A stretch of DNA of 60,000 nucleotides from Antedon mediterranea (Eukaryota > Echinodermata > Crinoidea > Comatulida > Antedonidae), in the NCBI RefSeq assembly GCF_964355755.1, contig NC_092670.1, positions 35,205,795 to 35,265,794 on the forward strand. The letters are read 5' to 3'. Both the position numbers and the translations under genes were made by a program. Of the stretch, positions 23,001 through 32,291 are shown piece by piece. The notes under the pieces are model-generated. The model did not search any database, was not told the origin of the DNA, and was given only the letters and a program-made list of their open reading frames with translations. Within the stretch, counting starts at the first letter, position 1, and the number at the start of each line of letters is the position of its first letter.

Positions 23001-26000
23001 CTTAAGTGTTTTTGTCAAAGTTGATGTTACAGCACCTGTTATTTCTATGAGGATTCACCTAATCCCCTGTATGACTTGTTTGAGCTGGAGAGTAAACATG
23101 TTTATATAGTTTCAAAGATATGCAAAACATAGTGTTTTTTTTTTCATTGTGTATATAACTTATACATTCATGAAATCAATTTTAAGGATTGACTTGCACC
23201 CAATCCCCTTTATAGCTTTGTTTGAGCAGCAGTTATTGTCAATCAAATACCAAGTATATAAAGTATAAATATGAATATTTTTAGAATTTCATTATTTTAC
23301 CTAGGGTAGAAGAGTAATATATATGTTTACAGAGGTTAAAGGTATGATAAACATTTGAGTATTACTTGACTTGAGTATATATTCATGAAAACAAATCCCC
23401 TTTTTTTATTAGCTTCAGCAGGACAAGTGGAAGCCCGACTATGGACCACCAGCTTTCATTCCATCATGGGGTGCAACAGCAACTGGAGCTCGCAACTTTC
23501 TTATTGCATTTAATGTAAATGTGTTGGGAACTAAAGAACAAGCTCACAGAATTGCATTGAATGTGCGTACACAAGGACGGGGAAAGGACCAGGTAACATT
23601 TTTTTAAATGAATGGATGACTAATACAGTAGTTTGGTGTTCCCAAATGGTCAACTTGACAATACATTATAACCCCTTTTTTGAGACCACCTATTAAGATG
23701 AGGAGGAATATATGTTTTAACACTACCGCCGTTGCCAACCCTTAAAGCTCTGTTTACATGATCCAAACTTTATGTAACAAAAAAATGTGATGTGCCCATA
23801 TATGGACACGATGATGTCATATCACTACCATATTTGAGCATAGCACTATCATATTTGGGCACATCAAGGCCAATTTAGGTAGTGTAGTAGCGGTAAGCGT
23901 AAAAACCATGTGGCTTGTCCACATAAAATTAGTATCTATCCTGAGCAGGTTTCCGCTCAACCACCCTTCTGCTTCAAATTTTGTTTAAATGGTCATAAGA
24001 AATAACATAGATTCTATATTATTTGTATGCCTTGCTCGTCTGTGTAAATTGGCCTTTATTCAGTGGAAAATCATTTTGTTTTCTAGCCTGGAAGATTAGA
24101 ACATGTACAGGGTATTGGATGGTGGTTAGATGAGGCCAACTTAGCCCAAGTGTCTATGAATTTAACTGATCAAGACGTAACACCAATGCATGTTGCTTTT
24201 GAGGAGTGTCTCAAAGATGCTAAGGTTAGTAGTACTGCCACATCACTACCTTACCAACTATGATTCAAATTTCTCTGCATGAACAATCTGACATAAGTCA
24301 ACTTTGTAGTTACCAAGTTTTTACCTTAAGTTAATGAAAAAATTATTTATTTCTGCAATTCTTATGCTCTGTCTACACTATCAAACTTTATGTGACAAAA
24401 AAAAATCTAGATATTACTTATTTTGATTTGTTTAAATAATAAATCCTGACCTTGTGGAAAGGTTTTGACTCTGATTCTACACTTCAAGTTATGAAATGAG
24501 GGAGGGAAGAATCAGTGGTGTAACACTCAGGGTGAAGGCCCCAGGTTTAACATTCCTCACCCTCCAATGTGGTCATGCTCTGGGACCCATTGAGCACTGG
24601 ATCCCCTGGGTTGAGCCAGTGAGCACTGGAGCCCCTGGGTTGAGCCAGTGAGCACTCATAGCTGTTAAGCCACTGGGAGGAGTATAGTTTAGAAAGTTAA
24701 TCTTTCTTTTGGATGCTTTGTAATAAATAAATATAAACTTTGTTTTTATTGTTCAGGAAATTAATCTTGGGATATGTGGATCTCAAGTTGTTGGCATCAT
24801 TCCAAAAAAGGCGATCCTCGCTGCAGCTGAATATTACATCCAGAGGGACAACCTGTTCATCTTGGAAGAGAGCCAGAAAGTTAGATTGGTAAGTTATCAT
24901 TTTCACACACCGCAATTCACGCATCAATTCAAACCAAACCCATCTTGAAATCCTCAAAATGAGTATAAAGCCAAAAGGGATTTGCAAAGAACAGATGACC
25001 TTTCAACCCACTGTGATTATTTATACAAATTGTGGTGTAGTGATAGGGCCGGTTCAGACTTAGTTATCCACCTATGTAAGTCAATCAATCAATAATCAAT
25101 CAATAATTTTTATTTCTCAAATAAAAACAAAAAACAGTTAACATTTTCTAAAAATAATAGATAATAAATGAGAAAAAGGGGTACCCCACTGGGAGCTTAA
25201 GCTTTAAAATGTGGGGTCCTGGCAACATAATTAAAAATAAGGTAAGGTAAGAAATATATATAATATATGATAATGAACATAAAAAGACATTTAACTTAAC
25301 AAATGCAGTTATTATTTGACTTAAGACAGATATATGATCAACTTAAATAATAATAGTAGAAACAAGGTATTCATGTAGTTGGTTCCTACCCACTGAAGTT
25401 AGCTATAATAGTGGCCTACCAAACAAACTTACCTAGGTAAATAACTAAGTCTGAATTGGCCTATTTTTGTAAATTTCTACTGACTATCATGCCTTACCTG
25501 TTGATGATGACATTGAAAATAATAGTAATATGCATGTACCTTTTTATTTCAGGCAATAAATAGACTTGGTCTCAGTTCTGTATCCCAGTTTAACCCTAAA
25601 GATCGAATAATCGAGTAAGCTAATGAATTTTATTATGTTGTACTTTAGATTAAATAATATGTCAATTTTTATAGCAGAATATATTTTTTATATTTAATTT
25701 ATTCAACTTTTTGTCCTGCTTTCCTAAGAAAGATAAGCATGCATGAAAGCTACAGAAATTGAATTTCTTTGTTTTGTTTTTCTTTTTTGTTTTGTTTTGC
25801 CATTTTCAATGTGTAAAGGCTAAATATAGAATGAAAATTACTGTATATTTTTTCTTTTTTATTCCAGGTACATGATAGAGGATGAAAGTGAGAGTGGGCC
25901 ATTAACATCGCTAAGCCTCAAGTCGTTTATACGCAGCATAGGGGCACGTACTCCTACGCCTGGTGGAGGCTCAGCATCTGCAGCAATTGGAGCTATGGTA

Positions 26001-27667
26001 CAGTATAGTTTTATTTTACACTTTTTATCTCATGCTGTGTTACAAATTTATTATTAAGGGCTTGCTTATGTGGGTACTGAGGTTCCCACAGACTTTAAAA
26101 TGTTCCCAGAATGCTTGCATATGATATGTGTAATTAAACTAAGTAAACTATAAATTAACTTTTTTTAAAAATAGACATTAATTATATATTTTTAAAATGG
26201 TTGTTTTCTTATTTATGTTATCCAGTTGTTCATTTGATAATTTCATTGTTTTTATAGTTTCATAGAATGTAATTGGTTTTTTTTGTAATGTATAGGGAGC
26301 AGCGTTGTGTACGATGGTTGGCTGGATGACCTTTGGAAACAAGAAGTTTATGGCTTTAGATGGTACCATGAGGAAGTTGATTCCACCACTGTATGAGACC
26401 ATGAATGCTCTCATCCCATTGGTCGATGCTGATGCTGATGCCTTCACTGCATTCATGGTATGTTTACTTTTACATTACCAGAAACACTTTTGTTGTTTTA
26501 TCGTCAAACACATTGCTGATCTCTCTTTACTGTACATCCTTCTCTAGCAGACTTCACAATTAACCAGAAACAAGATTTACTCCATAGTTGGTCATCACAA
26601 ACCCTTATTAAATCAATTTATATTATTTTAGGATGCTATGAAATTACCAAAAAAATCTGAAGAGGATATAAAAAAGTAAGTAGTCTGGGAGGTTAGTTGG
26701 TTAGTCCTAACTAATAAATTATACTGCCATTAAATATTTTGAGATCTTGTTTAACAGAGGTAAAAAATGTTTATAAGTGTCCAAATTGTTGGTAGTGGTC
26801 AGATCACCTTATATATTGAGATTGGATATATTTAGTGTATTTTAGGACAGGAAAGCGGACTAAAGCTCTGTTTACACTATCAAACCATGGAGTAATAATT
26901 ATTACTCAAAAATTGTGATGTGCCCAAATATGGTAGTGATATGCCCAAATATGGTAGTGATATGACATCATCATGTCCATATATGGGCACATCACATTTT
27001 TTTGTCACAAAGACAGAGCAATAATACTTTATTTATTCATGCTGGCCACCAGCAGTAAATTGCTCACAAAAGAACACACAATGTACATTTCAAATATATA
27101 CAGTTAGACAGATAATTTAGGTTGGTTACTAAGTAATGTTTTTAATCAACTTGTATGTCTTGTACAGACGTGAGGCAGCACTCTTGTCCAGTACTAAGTC
27201 ATCTATTGCTGTTCCGATGCATACAGCAATAACAGCTAACAAATGCTGGGATCCGTTAAAACAGCTGGCTGTTCATGGCAATGTGCAATGTATATCGGAC
27301 CTACAGGTAAATAAGTTACAAAAGAGTACTAAAAAAAAAGAAGTCCATGGACTTCTGTTTGAGATTTTCCAGTAGATTGGTAATTTATTTTTCAATAGAC
27401 TTTCTAGAATATGCATTACTTGGTTTTAAAGAAACATAATAATACATAAAAATAATTCTTTATTTTTGCCAGGTTGGAGCTCGAGCTTTGGAAACAGCCG
27501 TATGGGGTGCCTACTACAACGTGATCATCAACCTACCGAATATGAAGGAAGAAGAATTCAAAACAAAAGCTAAATCCGACATTGACGCAGCTTTGAAGCA
27601 GGCACAAGAGGGCGCTGCTGAAGTCTTGAAGATTATTGATGATCGTGTCAACGCAAAGGATAAGTAA
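17041..27667 (+). CDS. FTCD: Formimidoyltransferase-cyclodeaminase, complete, 13 exons
   Basis: Exons: 17041-17094, 17542-17725, 21024-21152, 21805-21893, 23413-23592, 24087-24224, 24757-24888, 25553-25614, 25868-25997, 26296-26457, 26632-26675, 27168-27306 and 27473-27667 (TAA). All phases agree, giving 545 residues (human about 541). The bifunctional enzyme passes a formimino group from formiminoglutamate to tetrahydrofolate, then releases ammonia to form methenyl-THF, the last steps of histidine breakdown in the cytosol. The start [18 protein letters not shown] is the family N-terminus. [16 protein letters not shown] puts a histidine at residue 82, the family's catalytic position. VYLYGHAA and [18 protein letters not shown] complete the transferase (about 1-326). 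[10 protein letters not shown] (about residues 350-359) opens the cyclodeaminase domain, followed by [12 protein letters not shown]. No frameshift or missing key residue is seen. Introns carry at least ten transposon insertions. An AATAAA at 27913-27918 may end the transcript. Confidence 0.97.
17895..18060 (+). repeat. tRNA-derived SINE with marine-invertebrate type core
   Basis: The box B-like 'gcggttcgaatccaa' is followed by 'ttggcaagatactttactta' and 'cccacccaggtgaataaatg', a core I recall from SINEs of marine invertebrates. The 5' tRNA half ('gtcgcagggtgttgtacg') is degenerate. Confidence 0.65.
18062..18295. mobile_element. Small TIR element (GTCGTATTCGA ends)
   Basis: 'caattgtcgtattcgagtgg' at the left and 'ccaatcgaatacgacaaatg' at the right are inverted. 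Internal 'gttgagta' units occur in both orientations. Non-coding, nested in MITE-A copy 5. Confidence 0.6.
18340..18975. mobile_element. Element with inverted arrays of GTCAACTCGGCC units
   Basis: The left end has 'accgtctcggcc' then several 'cgtcaactcggcc' units. The right end has the reverse complement ('ggccgagttgac', 'ggccgacttgacgtgg') ending 'ggccgagacggttagggccg'. The middle is plain AT-rich DNA with TAGGCCTA motifs. It is a fold-back type structure with subrepeat-built ends; no coding frame was seen. Confidence 0.7.
19433..20228 (-). pseudogene. 5'-truncated non-LTR retrotransposon, reverse transcriptase C-terminus and tail
   Basis: The minus-strand frame from about 20228 to the stop at 19577 is open and carries motifs typical of the end of CR1/L2-like reverse transcriptases: [55 protein letters not shown], a final SGRRFR and NSFFPGS. 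The catalytic YADD region is missing, so the copy is dead on arrival. The 3' end shows a (TTGAC)n tail, seen as repeated 'gtcaa' at 19437-19455. It abuts a TIR element at the truncation point. Lies in FTCD intron 2. Confidence 0.85.
20229..20611. mobile_element. ~383 bp TIR element next to the LINE fragment
   Basis: Left 'agtatcatggtgctgacgtc' and right 'gacgtcacaccatgatact' are inverted. A second inner inverted pair is 'gcgttcagc' / 'gctgaacgc'. Non-coding. Confidence 0.75.
20701..20980. mobile_element. MITE-A copy 6 with internal insertion
   Basis: Ends TAAAGCTCTGTCTGCACTGT and AGTGTAGACAGAGCTTA. About 130 bp of unrelated A-rich DNA sits after the left end. FTCD intron 2, 44 bp before exon 3. 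Confidence 0.75.
21268..21412. mobile_element. MITE-A copy 7
   Basis: A compact copy with both inverted ends ('agccctgtatacactatcaa' and 'tttgatattgtagacagaac') and two internal 'atatcactaccata' units, in FTCD intron 3. Confidence 0.8.
21492..21684. mobile_element. 193 bp TIR element (CAGTCAACTCTCCCAATACC ends)
   Basis: The first ~25 bases ('acagtcaactctcccaatac') and last ~25 ('gtattgggagagttgactgt') are inverted. Inner 'ccagactt' and 'aaaaccaga' units repeat. Degenerate relatives occur at about 9490-9545 and 10855-11000. Possibly a pogo/Tigger-type MITE, an inference from the ends. Confidence 0.75.
22013..22939. mobile_element. 927 bp TIR element in FTCD intron 4
   Basis: Left 'cgcccgtattcttaaaccgg' and right 'ccggtttaagaatacgggcg' are perfect inverted ends. 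The similarity continues inward ('actttagtcgtagttc' / 'gaactacgactaaagt'), giving about 36 bp TIRs. Flanking 'taa' on both sides may be the target duplication. Inside, repeated 'cgactaaat' units occur; no transposase is visible. Confidence 0.85.
23742..23868. mobile_element. MITE-A copy 8 (right end lost)
   Basis: Starts TTAAAGCTCTGTTTACATGA, has the 'atgtcatatcactaccatat' core, and stops at 'gggcacatca' where another element begins. Confidence 0.7.
23869..24056. mobile_element. MITE with AAGGCCAATTTA ends, copy in FTCD intron 5
   Basis: Left 'aaggccaatttaggtagtgt' with 'gcggtaagcg' and right 'ctcgtctgtgtaaattggcc' are imperfect inverted ends. The same family lies in the first introns of two Link genes (37249-37466 and 43143-43362). 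It directly abuts the broken MITE-A copy 8. Confidence 0.6.
24362..24405. mobile_element. MITE-A copy 9, left end only
   Basis: Only 'gctctgtctacactatcaaa' and 'ctttatgtgacaaaaaa' remain, in FTCD intron 6. Confidence 0.7.
25047..25462. mobile_element. TIR element with an inserted LINE 3' tail
   Basis: 'ggttcagacttagttatcca' at the left and 'aaataactaagtctgaattg' at the right are inverted. Between them is a reverse-orientation LINE-like tail with (aatc)n at 25083-25106 followed by 'tttttatttctcaaataaaa'. FTCD intron 7. Confidence 0.6.
26861..27021. mobile_element. MITE-A copy 10
   Basis: Starts TAAAGCTCTGTTTACACTAT. The internal 'caaatatggtagtgatatgc' units are in reverse orientation to most other copies. 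Ends 'gtcacaaagacagagca'. FTCD intron 11, followed by a LINE-tail-like 'actttatttattcatgctgg'. Confidence 0.75.
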
Positions 27668-28852
27668 TATCAACCTATTGCATTACTGCAGTATTGATGA
27701 TTTCTTGCAGTAAATCATGGATTGTTAATTTTACGTAATATGTTACTGCAGAAATGAATATACTGCAGTAATTGTATAAGATTTTATTTTACATTGTTTT
27801 TATAAATTTTAAGTGTCCTAGACATTATACATTTTGAAACTTAAATCTATTTATATACTGTAGGCAATATTTAATTGTGTTCAACACTTTAACTGTGTAT
27901 AATATAGAATTTAATAAAATATTCATTCCAAATATGCAAGGTTTAACAATGCACTGGTCTTTAGTTAATAGAATAATTATTTTGGTAATCCACCCTGGAC
28001 AGATCATCTTTTGAGTTTTTCTTTCTTCCCCACCGCAATATTTTAACGTCAACGTCATCATCAAATTTAACACCTTTTTTCTTCGCGCAATATCTAAAGA
28101 ATCTGACTTGAAGTTTCTATTATCCTTATTTTTCTTAATGTAGCGCAAAGGTCATGAACACAAAACCAACAGCTTAACATCTTAACTGAAAGATGTTGGT
28201 TTGTTAAAGACTTAAATTTCCAACCTCATCAGTCAAAACACAAGAAAGAATTACAGTTTTAATGTGCTTTATTCTGAATTAAGTATAAATGTGCACATAT
28301 AGTAGCTAGTGTAGTAGCCACAGTGTTATGCTGCACACATATTCACAGATGTATACTTGTTTTTGACAATGCTAGACTACAGTATACTGTGTGCTACATT
28401 TTAAAGAGGTTTAAATGTTTATTGTCTCCCAAAAAACATACAAAAATGATATTTAATAAAGTTATTCATGTCTGTAGAAAAAATTTAAATCCAGTTGATG
28501 TGACATTAAAATGGTATAAAACATGTTTTTAGAGAGACATTATATTTAATATCGTCATTAAAGACAACATTTATGCTTCTCCATATTGGTGGATATACCA
28601 TAAGAAAATAAACATTTTACTTATGACCTAACTAAACAAAATTGTGTTGTTTTATATCAAGATCAAGCCCAGTCATTAAAAACAAGTAAACAAAAAACAG
28701 GCATGATAGGCCTATATAGTTTAAAAGAAAAGTTAAACACTTAGATTTTGTAATGTATGTTTACCAAAAATGTTTACTAAAAAACTACTTATAATTAGTA
28801 TAAGCATTATAGATGTAATTTCTCCATTTTAAATCAACGGAGTAGAATTTTA
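27668..28852. other. FTCD 3' UTR and intergenic stretch to Link gene 1
   Basis: FTCD (+) and Link gene 1 (-) are convergent here. A candidate AATAAA for FTCD is at 27913-27918. The remainder is AT-rich with no recognisable exon. Short open frames (such as 27825-28148 minus) have no family features. Confidence 0.5.
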
Positions 28853-31146
28853 TTATGACATGTCATAACAGTAAACATCGTAAGTAGTCGACTTATCCTT
28901 AAAACCCCAGTGTCGCAGACCAGGAGGTGAGTTTTGGTCACATCCCTGTCGAGGCATTGTGATTGGATACTGAACACTGCCGTCTGACAACCACCCAGCC
29001 GCGCAATAGTCCAAACCAAACATATACGCGGCTTGTAGCTGAGATGGAGTGGCGATGGTCGCATTGTTGTCGAGGCATGCTTGTTGTGCGTCAGCGAAGT
29101 TCAGCTTATAGGTGCCTCCAACAGCCAGATGGAACACTCGATCATGGACTGCAATGAAGAGACGTTCATGTTAAATTTAGTATATTGAATCAAATAACCT
29201 CACTAAATTGAACAAGCTCACCACACCGCACAACTAAAATGGAAGATCTACAAATCATGTGTAAGAGCAGTGTTTATGATGCCGAAGAGTAGAACATAGA
29301 GCCAACAGAAAAGTGTAGAATAAAAAGAGCACACAGAGTAGTCTGGGCTCCAGACGGAGTTTTGTATTAATATTAGTAAAAATATAAATATTTTTGCACA
29401 TATGGCGTTTCATACGTGTATTACTCGAGTTTGGATATTTTGTATTTTCAGTCAAAAATCAATGACGACGTGTGGAATGACATAAAAAAGACAATAAATA
29501 CAGAGATGTGGTGTTTGCCCCCGCCTGCGTGAAATCAAACCTGAGATGTTTGCAACACTGTTGCTTCATCGGTTCCTACTTGTGATATTACATAAAGCGT
29601 GGTTCCCACTAGAATGCAACGCAGCGGCGTATTGCGTAATCACAAGTGGGAACCGACGACGCAACAGTGCTGCAAAAATCGTAGGTTTTATTTCACGCAT
29701 GCGGGAGCAAACTAAATTATAGGGAAGGCATTTTGTTGTTCCTTTCTGAAAGCCTAACACCACATCTCTGTGTGCTCTTTTTATTCTACACTTTTATGTT
29801 GGCTCTACGTTGGAAGGGTATTTTCTTACGTTGCGTAGGTTGTGTTACGTTGCGTCGCTAGGGGTGGGAACCAAACTTAATACAGCACTTTGCGTCAATA
29901 CTGCGTTGCGTTCTAGTGGGAACCTCGTAGTGGAACGTATAGAGATTAGAAGAGGTCATTTATAATCGAAAGAGAAATGATGACAAAGATGTACTGCAAA
30001 GAATGAGCTTTGGGAATGATTGGAGAATATAGAATTGCGGGTGACGCCTACATTCAACTGAAAAGGGCAGTTGGAAGAACAGTGATAGATCCCGATTCCA
30101 TCCTTGTTTTCAATTATTAAACAATTACAATCTTACGTTTGGAACATGTGCATTCACTAAGGTGATCCACCTTTGTCTCGAGTTCGTCGAGTTTTTTAAG
30201 AACTTGTCTTCGTGTATCTTCTTGTGTCAAATTAACAACCAGATCATCAAGTTTATCTACTACATCAGCTAATAGGTTGACTTTGTGTTTCAGTTCACGT
30301 TCATCTTCCGAAAGTAGTTTCAAGAATCTATGAATGGTCTTGACAAATTTATTGTTTGGTTCGCATAGTTGAGTATCCGTCTGTGCCTAGAAAAATCACA
30401 CGAGATTAGCGCTGTAAAAGATGGCAAAAATTCCACAAAGCATCCTAAATTGTCGGTCACAAATTTACATAGCTTAAAGCGGTTCCACTTGTCTAATTTG
30501 TCTGAGAAATCGAGGTGCCATCTTAATTTCGTTGTCGGCCCAAAAGGTCTTCTATGCAAAATAGCGATACGCCTAGGCCTACATAACGGGATTAGGCCTA
30601 TCGATTATGGGAACTAAAAACGTTAGTTTTCAGTGCGACACTTTGTCGTAGAATGTGCAAAAAGTCACATTTGTGCAAACAACCACATTTGTGTAAACAT
30701 GGCACCCTTTTAAAAAATGTGCAAATATGAAAAAATGTATAATCCACTAATGCAAAAACATCACGCCGCTAAATTTAAAAACGATCAATTTTGACGTTAA
30801 ATATGCAAAAGAAATTCTCAAAATCTCAATATTTTTCAACCAAAATCATGAGTTTATTAAAATGATAACCTAATTCCAAATATCCACGTTTTTTTTAAAC
30901 ATAATGTTTAGCCACTTATATCACTTTGCTCGAGTACCATCTAGGTCGTGTCCACAGATGGTTCTCGAATACACAGTAAGTATTAGAAGGGCATTTCCTT
31001 ACGTTGCGTAGATTGCGTTACGTCGCTAGTGGGAACCAAGCTTTAAAAAGAAATAATAAAAACTTTCTTACCTTAATTGCGCTAAAGAAACAAAATACGA
31101 AAAACATATTCATTACCATACCATTCATCACCATACCATTCATCAT
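28853..31146 (-). CDS. Secreted coiled-coil Link-module protein 1
   Basis: Three exons on the minus strand: 31072-31146 (25 aa, Met-rich start then FFVFCFFSAI, a signal peptide), 30137-30386 (coiled coil) and 28853-29148 (Link module, TAA), giving 206 residues. Exon 2 begins with AQTDTQLCEP, then leucine/valine heptads with many D/E/K, ending CTCSK. Exon 3 is a full Link module with four cysteines at the usual spacing: QQACLDN, CAAGWLSDGSVQYPITMPR, GCDQ and YDVYCYD. Link modules usually bind hyaluronan or related glycosaminoglycans; here ligand binding is not shown. The coiled coil with flanking Cys suggests disulfide-linked oligomers, giving several Link heads per molecule (inference). It is the most divergent of the three cluster members. 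The exon-2 frame runs on past the donor, but GTAAGA right after the Cys motif and the paralogues support splicing. An AATAAA overlaps the stop codon. Confidence 0.88.
29268..29940. mobile_element. MITE-G related insertion with inverted flanks in Link gene 1 intron 2
   Basis: Contains 'gcgtggttcccactagaatg' (29598), 'cgcaatacg'-type inner repeats and 'gttctagtgggaacctcgta'. Flanking it, the stretch at 29285-29336 ('gtgtagaataaaaagagcac') is repeated inverted at 29767-29811. The structure looks like several nested MITE-G pieces. No coding content. Confidence 0.55.
30985..31045. mobile_element. MITE-G half copy in Link gene 1 intron 1
   Basis: Only the right end remains: 'ttacgttgcgtagattgcgt' then 'ctagtgggaaccaagcttta'. 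It stops 26 bp from the donor of the signal-peptide exon. Confidence 0.65.
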
Positions 31147-31215
31147 TGTTGCAGTGAAGTTGCTTGTTGAGAGAGTTGAGAAAGTAAGTGAATAAAAAGA
31201 ATGGGCATTTTGCTC

Positions 31216-31223
31216 TATATATA
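31216..31223 (-). promoter_or_regulatory. TATA box of Link gene 1
   Basis: On the minus strand 'ctatatatagagc' lies about 70 bases upstream of the ATG, with no splice acceptor in between, so transcription would begin near 31190. The related genes have TATA-like boxes at a similar distance. Confidence 0.6.
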
Positions 31224-31649
31224 GCTAGCAACCTAACACCCGTACTACCAGGCACCGATACATCCGTGTCATTTCCGTGTCCCTTCCAAACAGATATATT
31301 GGGTAATATTGTTCCTTCTATATTTAAAATAGTCCCAAAATATAAATTGGAATTTTTACCGTGGAATTTCCAATTTGTATACTGTTGAGGAATTTGTCCT
31401 ATTTCATCTTGTATATTTTGCATTACGCAAGTATTTCAAAACAATTTTAAAGATTATGCAATTTTTTTAAAAGCTGATGATTTAAGACGTTTCAATTTTT
31501 TTTAAAGGACTATCCAATTCTGATCCGAGTTAACAGTTAAACCATTAAAAAAAATATTTCTTACAAAAAAAAGCCGCTCGACTCATTGAAAGTTTTATTT
31601 TTTTGTTCTTCTTTCATTAAATGATGCTTTTATTGATGATATAAGTTAA

Positions 31650-31830
31650 TAAAGCGTGGTTCCCACTAGCGACGCAACACAAGGACGTAACGCAACGCAA
31701 GTGAATTGACCAATCACAAGCGATGGCTTATTCGCTTGTAATTGCTAACTGTCTATAACTTCGTCATTGGTTAAAACGCTTGCGTTGCGTTTACGTCCTT
31801 GCGTTACGTTCTAGTGTGAACCAAGCTTTA
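31650..31830. mobile_element. MITE-G copy with a paralogous empty site
   Basis: TAAAGCGTGGTTCCCACTAG to GTGAACCAAGCTTTA, 181 bp. The duplicated locus at 41603-41625 reads straight through ('aagttaattagttaaaatgc'), showing the insertion came after the duplication and fits a TA target. Confidence 0.85.
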
Positions 31831-32192
31831 GGTAAAATGCTCGATTTAGATACGTCGTTCGTGTAATGCGCATAGACCTGTTCACACCAAAATCGGACCG
31901 GCAGACCAGTTTTGGCTCTCAAAACCTGTCCGAAATCTCACGTGACATAAGCAGCAGCAGATATTTGCATAGACTCTCTTCTATGTGGTCTGCGCATGCC
32001 CAGTCCGATTTTACAAATTTCCATTTTTTCAGCCTTCAAGTAATAGCTGTTTTGCAATGATTCCGTTTTCTGGACTTTAACTGCTTAAAGGCGCGGTGCG
32101 GAAAATAATATCCACTATGGCTATCATTTTAGTATTTTTCTCGAAAACTGATAAATAAAAAGGCTAAATAAACCGTTAAGCTCAGAATACGT

Positions 32193-32198
32193 TTTATT
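32193..32198 (-). terminator. Candidate poly(A) signal of Link gene 2
   Basis: AATAAA on the minus strand about 95 bases after the stop codon. The same hexamer is conserved at 41897-41902 for Link gene 3. Confidence 0.55.
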
Positions 32199-32291
32199 AA
32201 ACAAAATAAACTAATGTTAATTTTAAAAGACAAAAGTTAGTGAAATCTGCATAAGAGGATAATACTAAAATAGGCATTGATACGTGCTGAA

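Noticed and set aside
30117-30136. Read-through C-terminus of the Link 1 coiled-coil exon
   Set aside because: GTAAGA follows the CTCSK codons, the paralogues splice at the same place, and the Link exon fits in phase.
31082-31423. 113-codon minus frame over the Link 1 promoter
   Set aside because: It runs through the TATA box in a different frame from the signal-peptide exon and resembles nothing.
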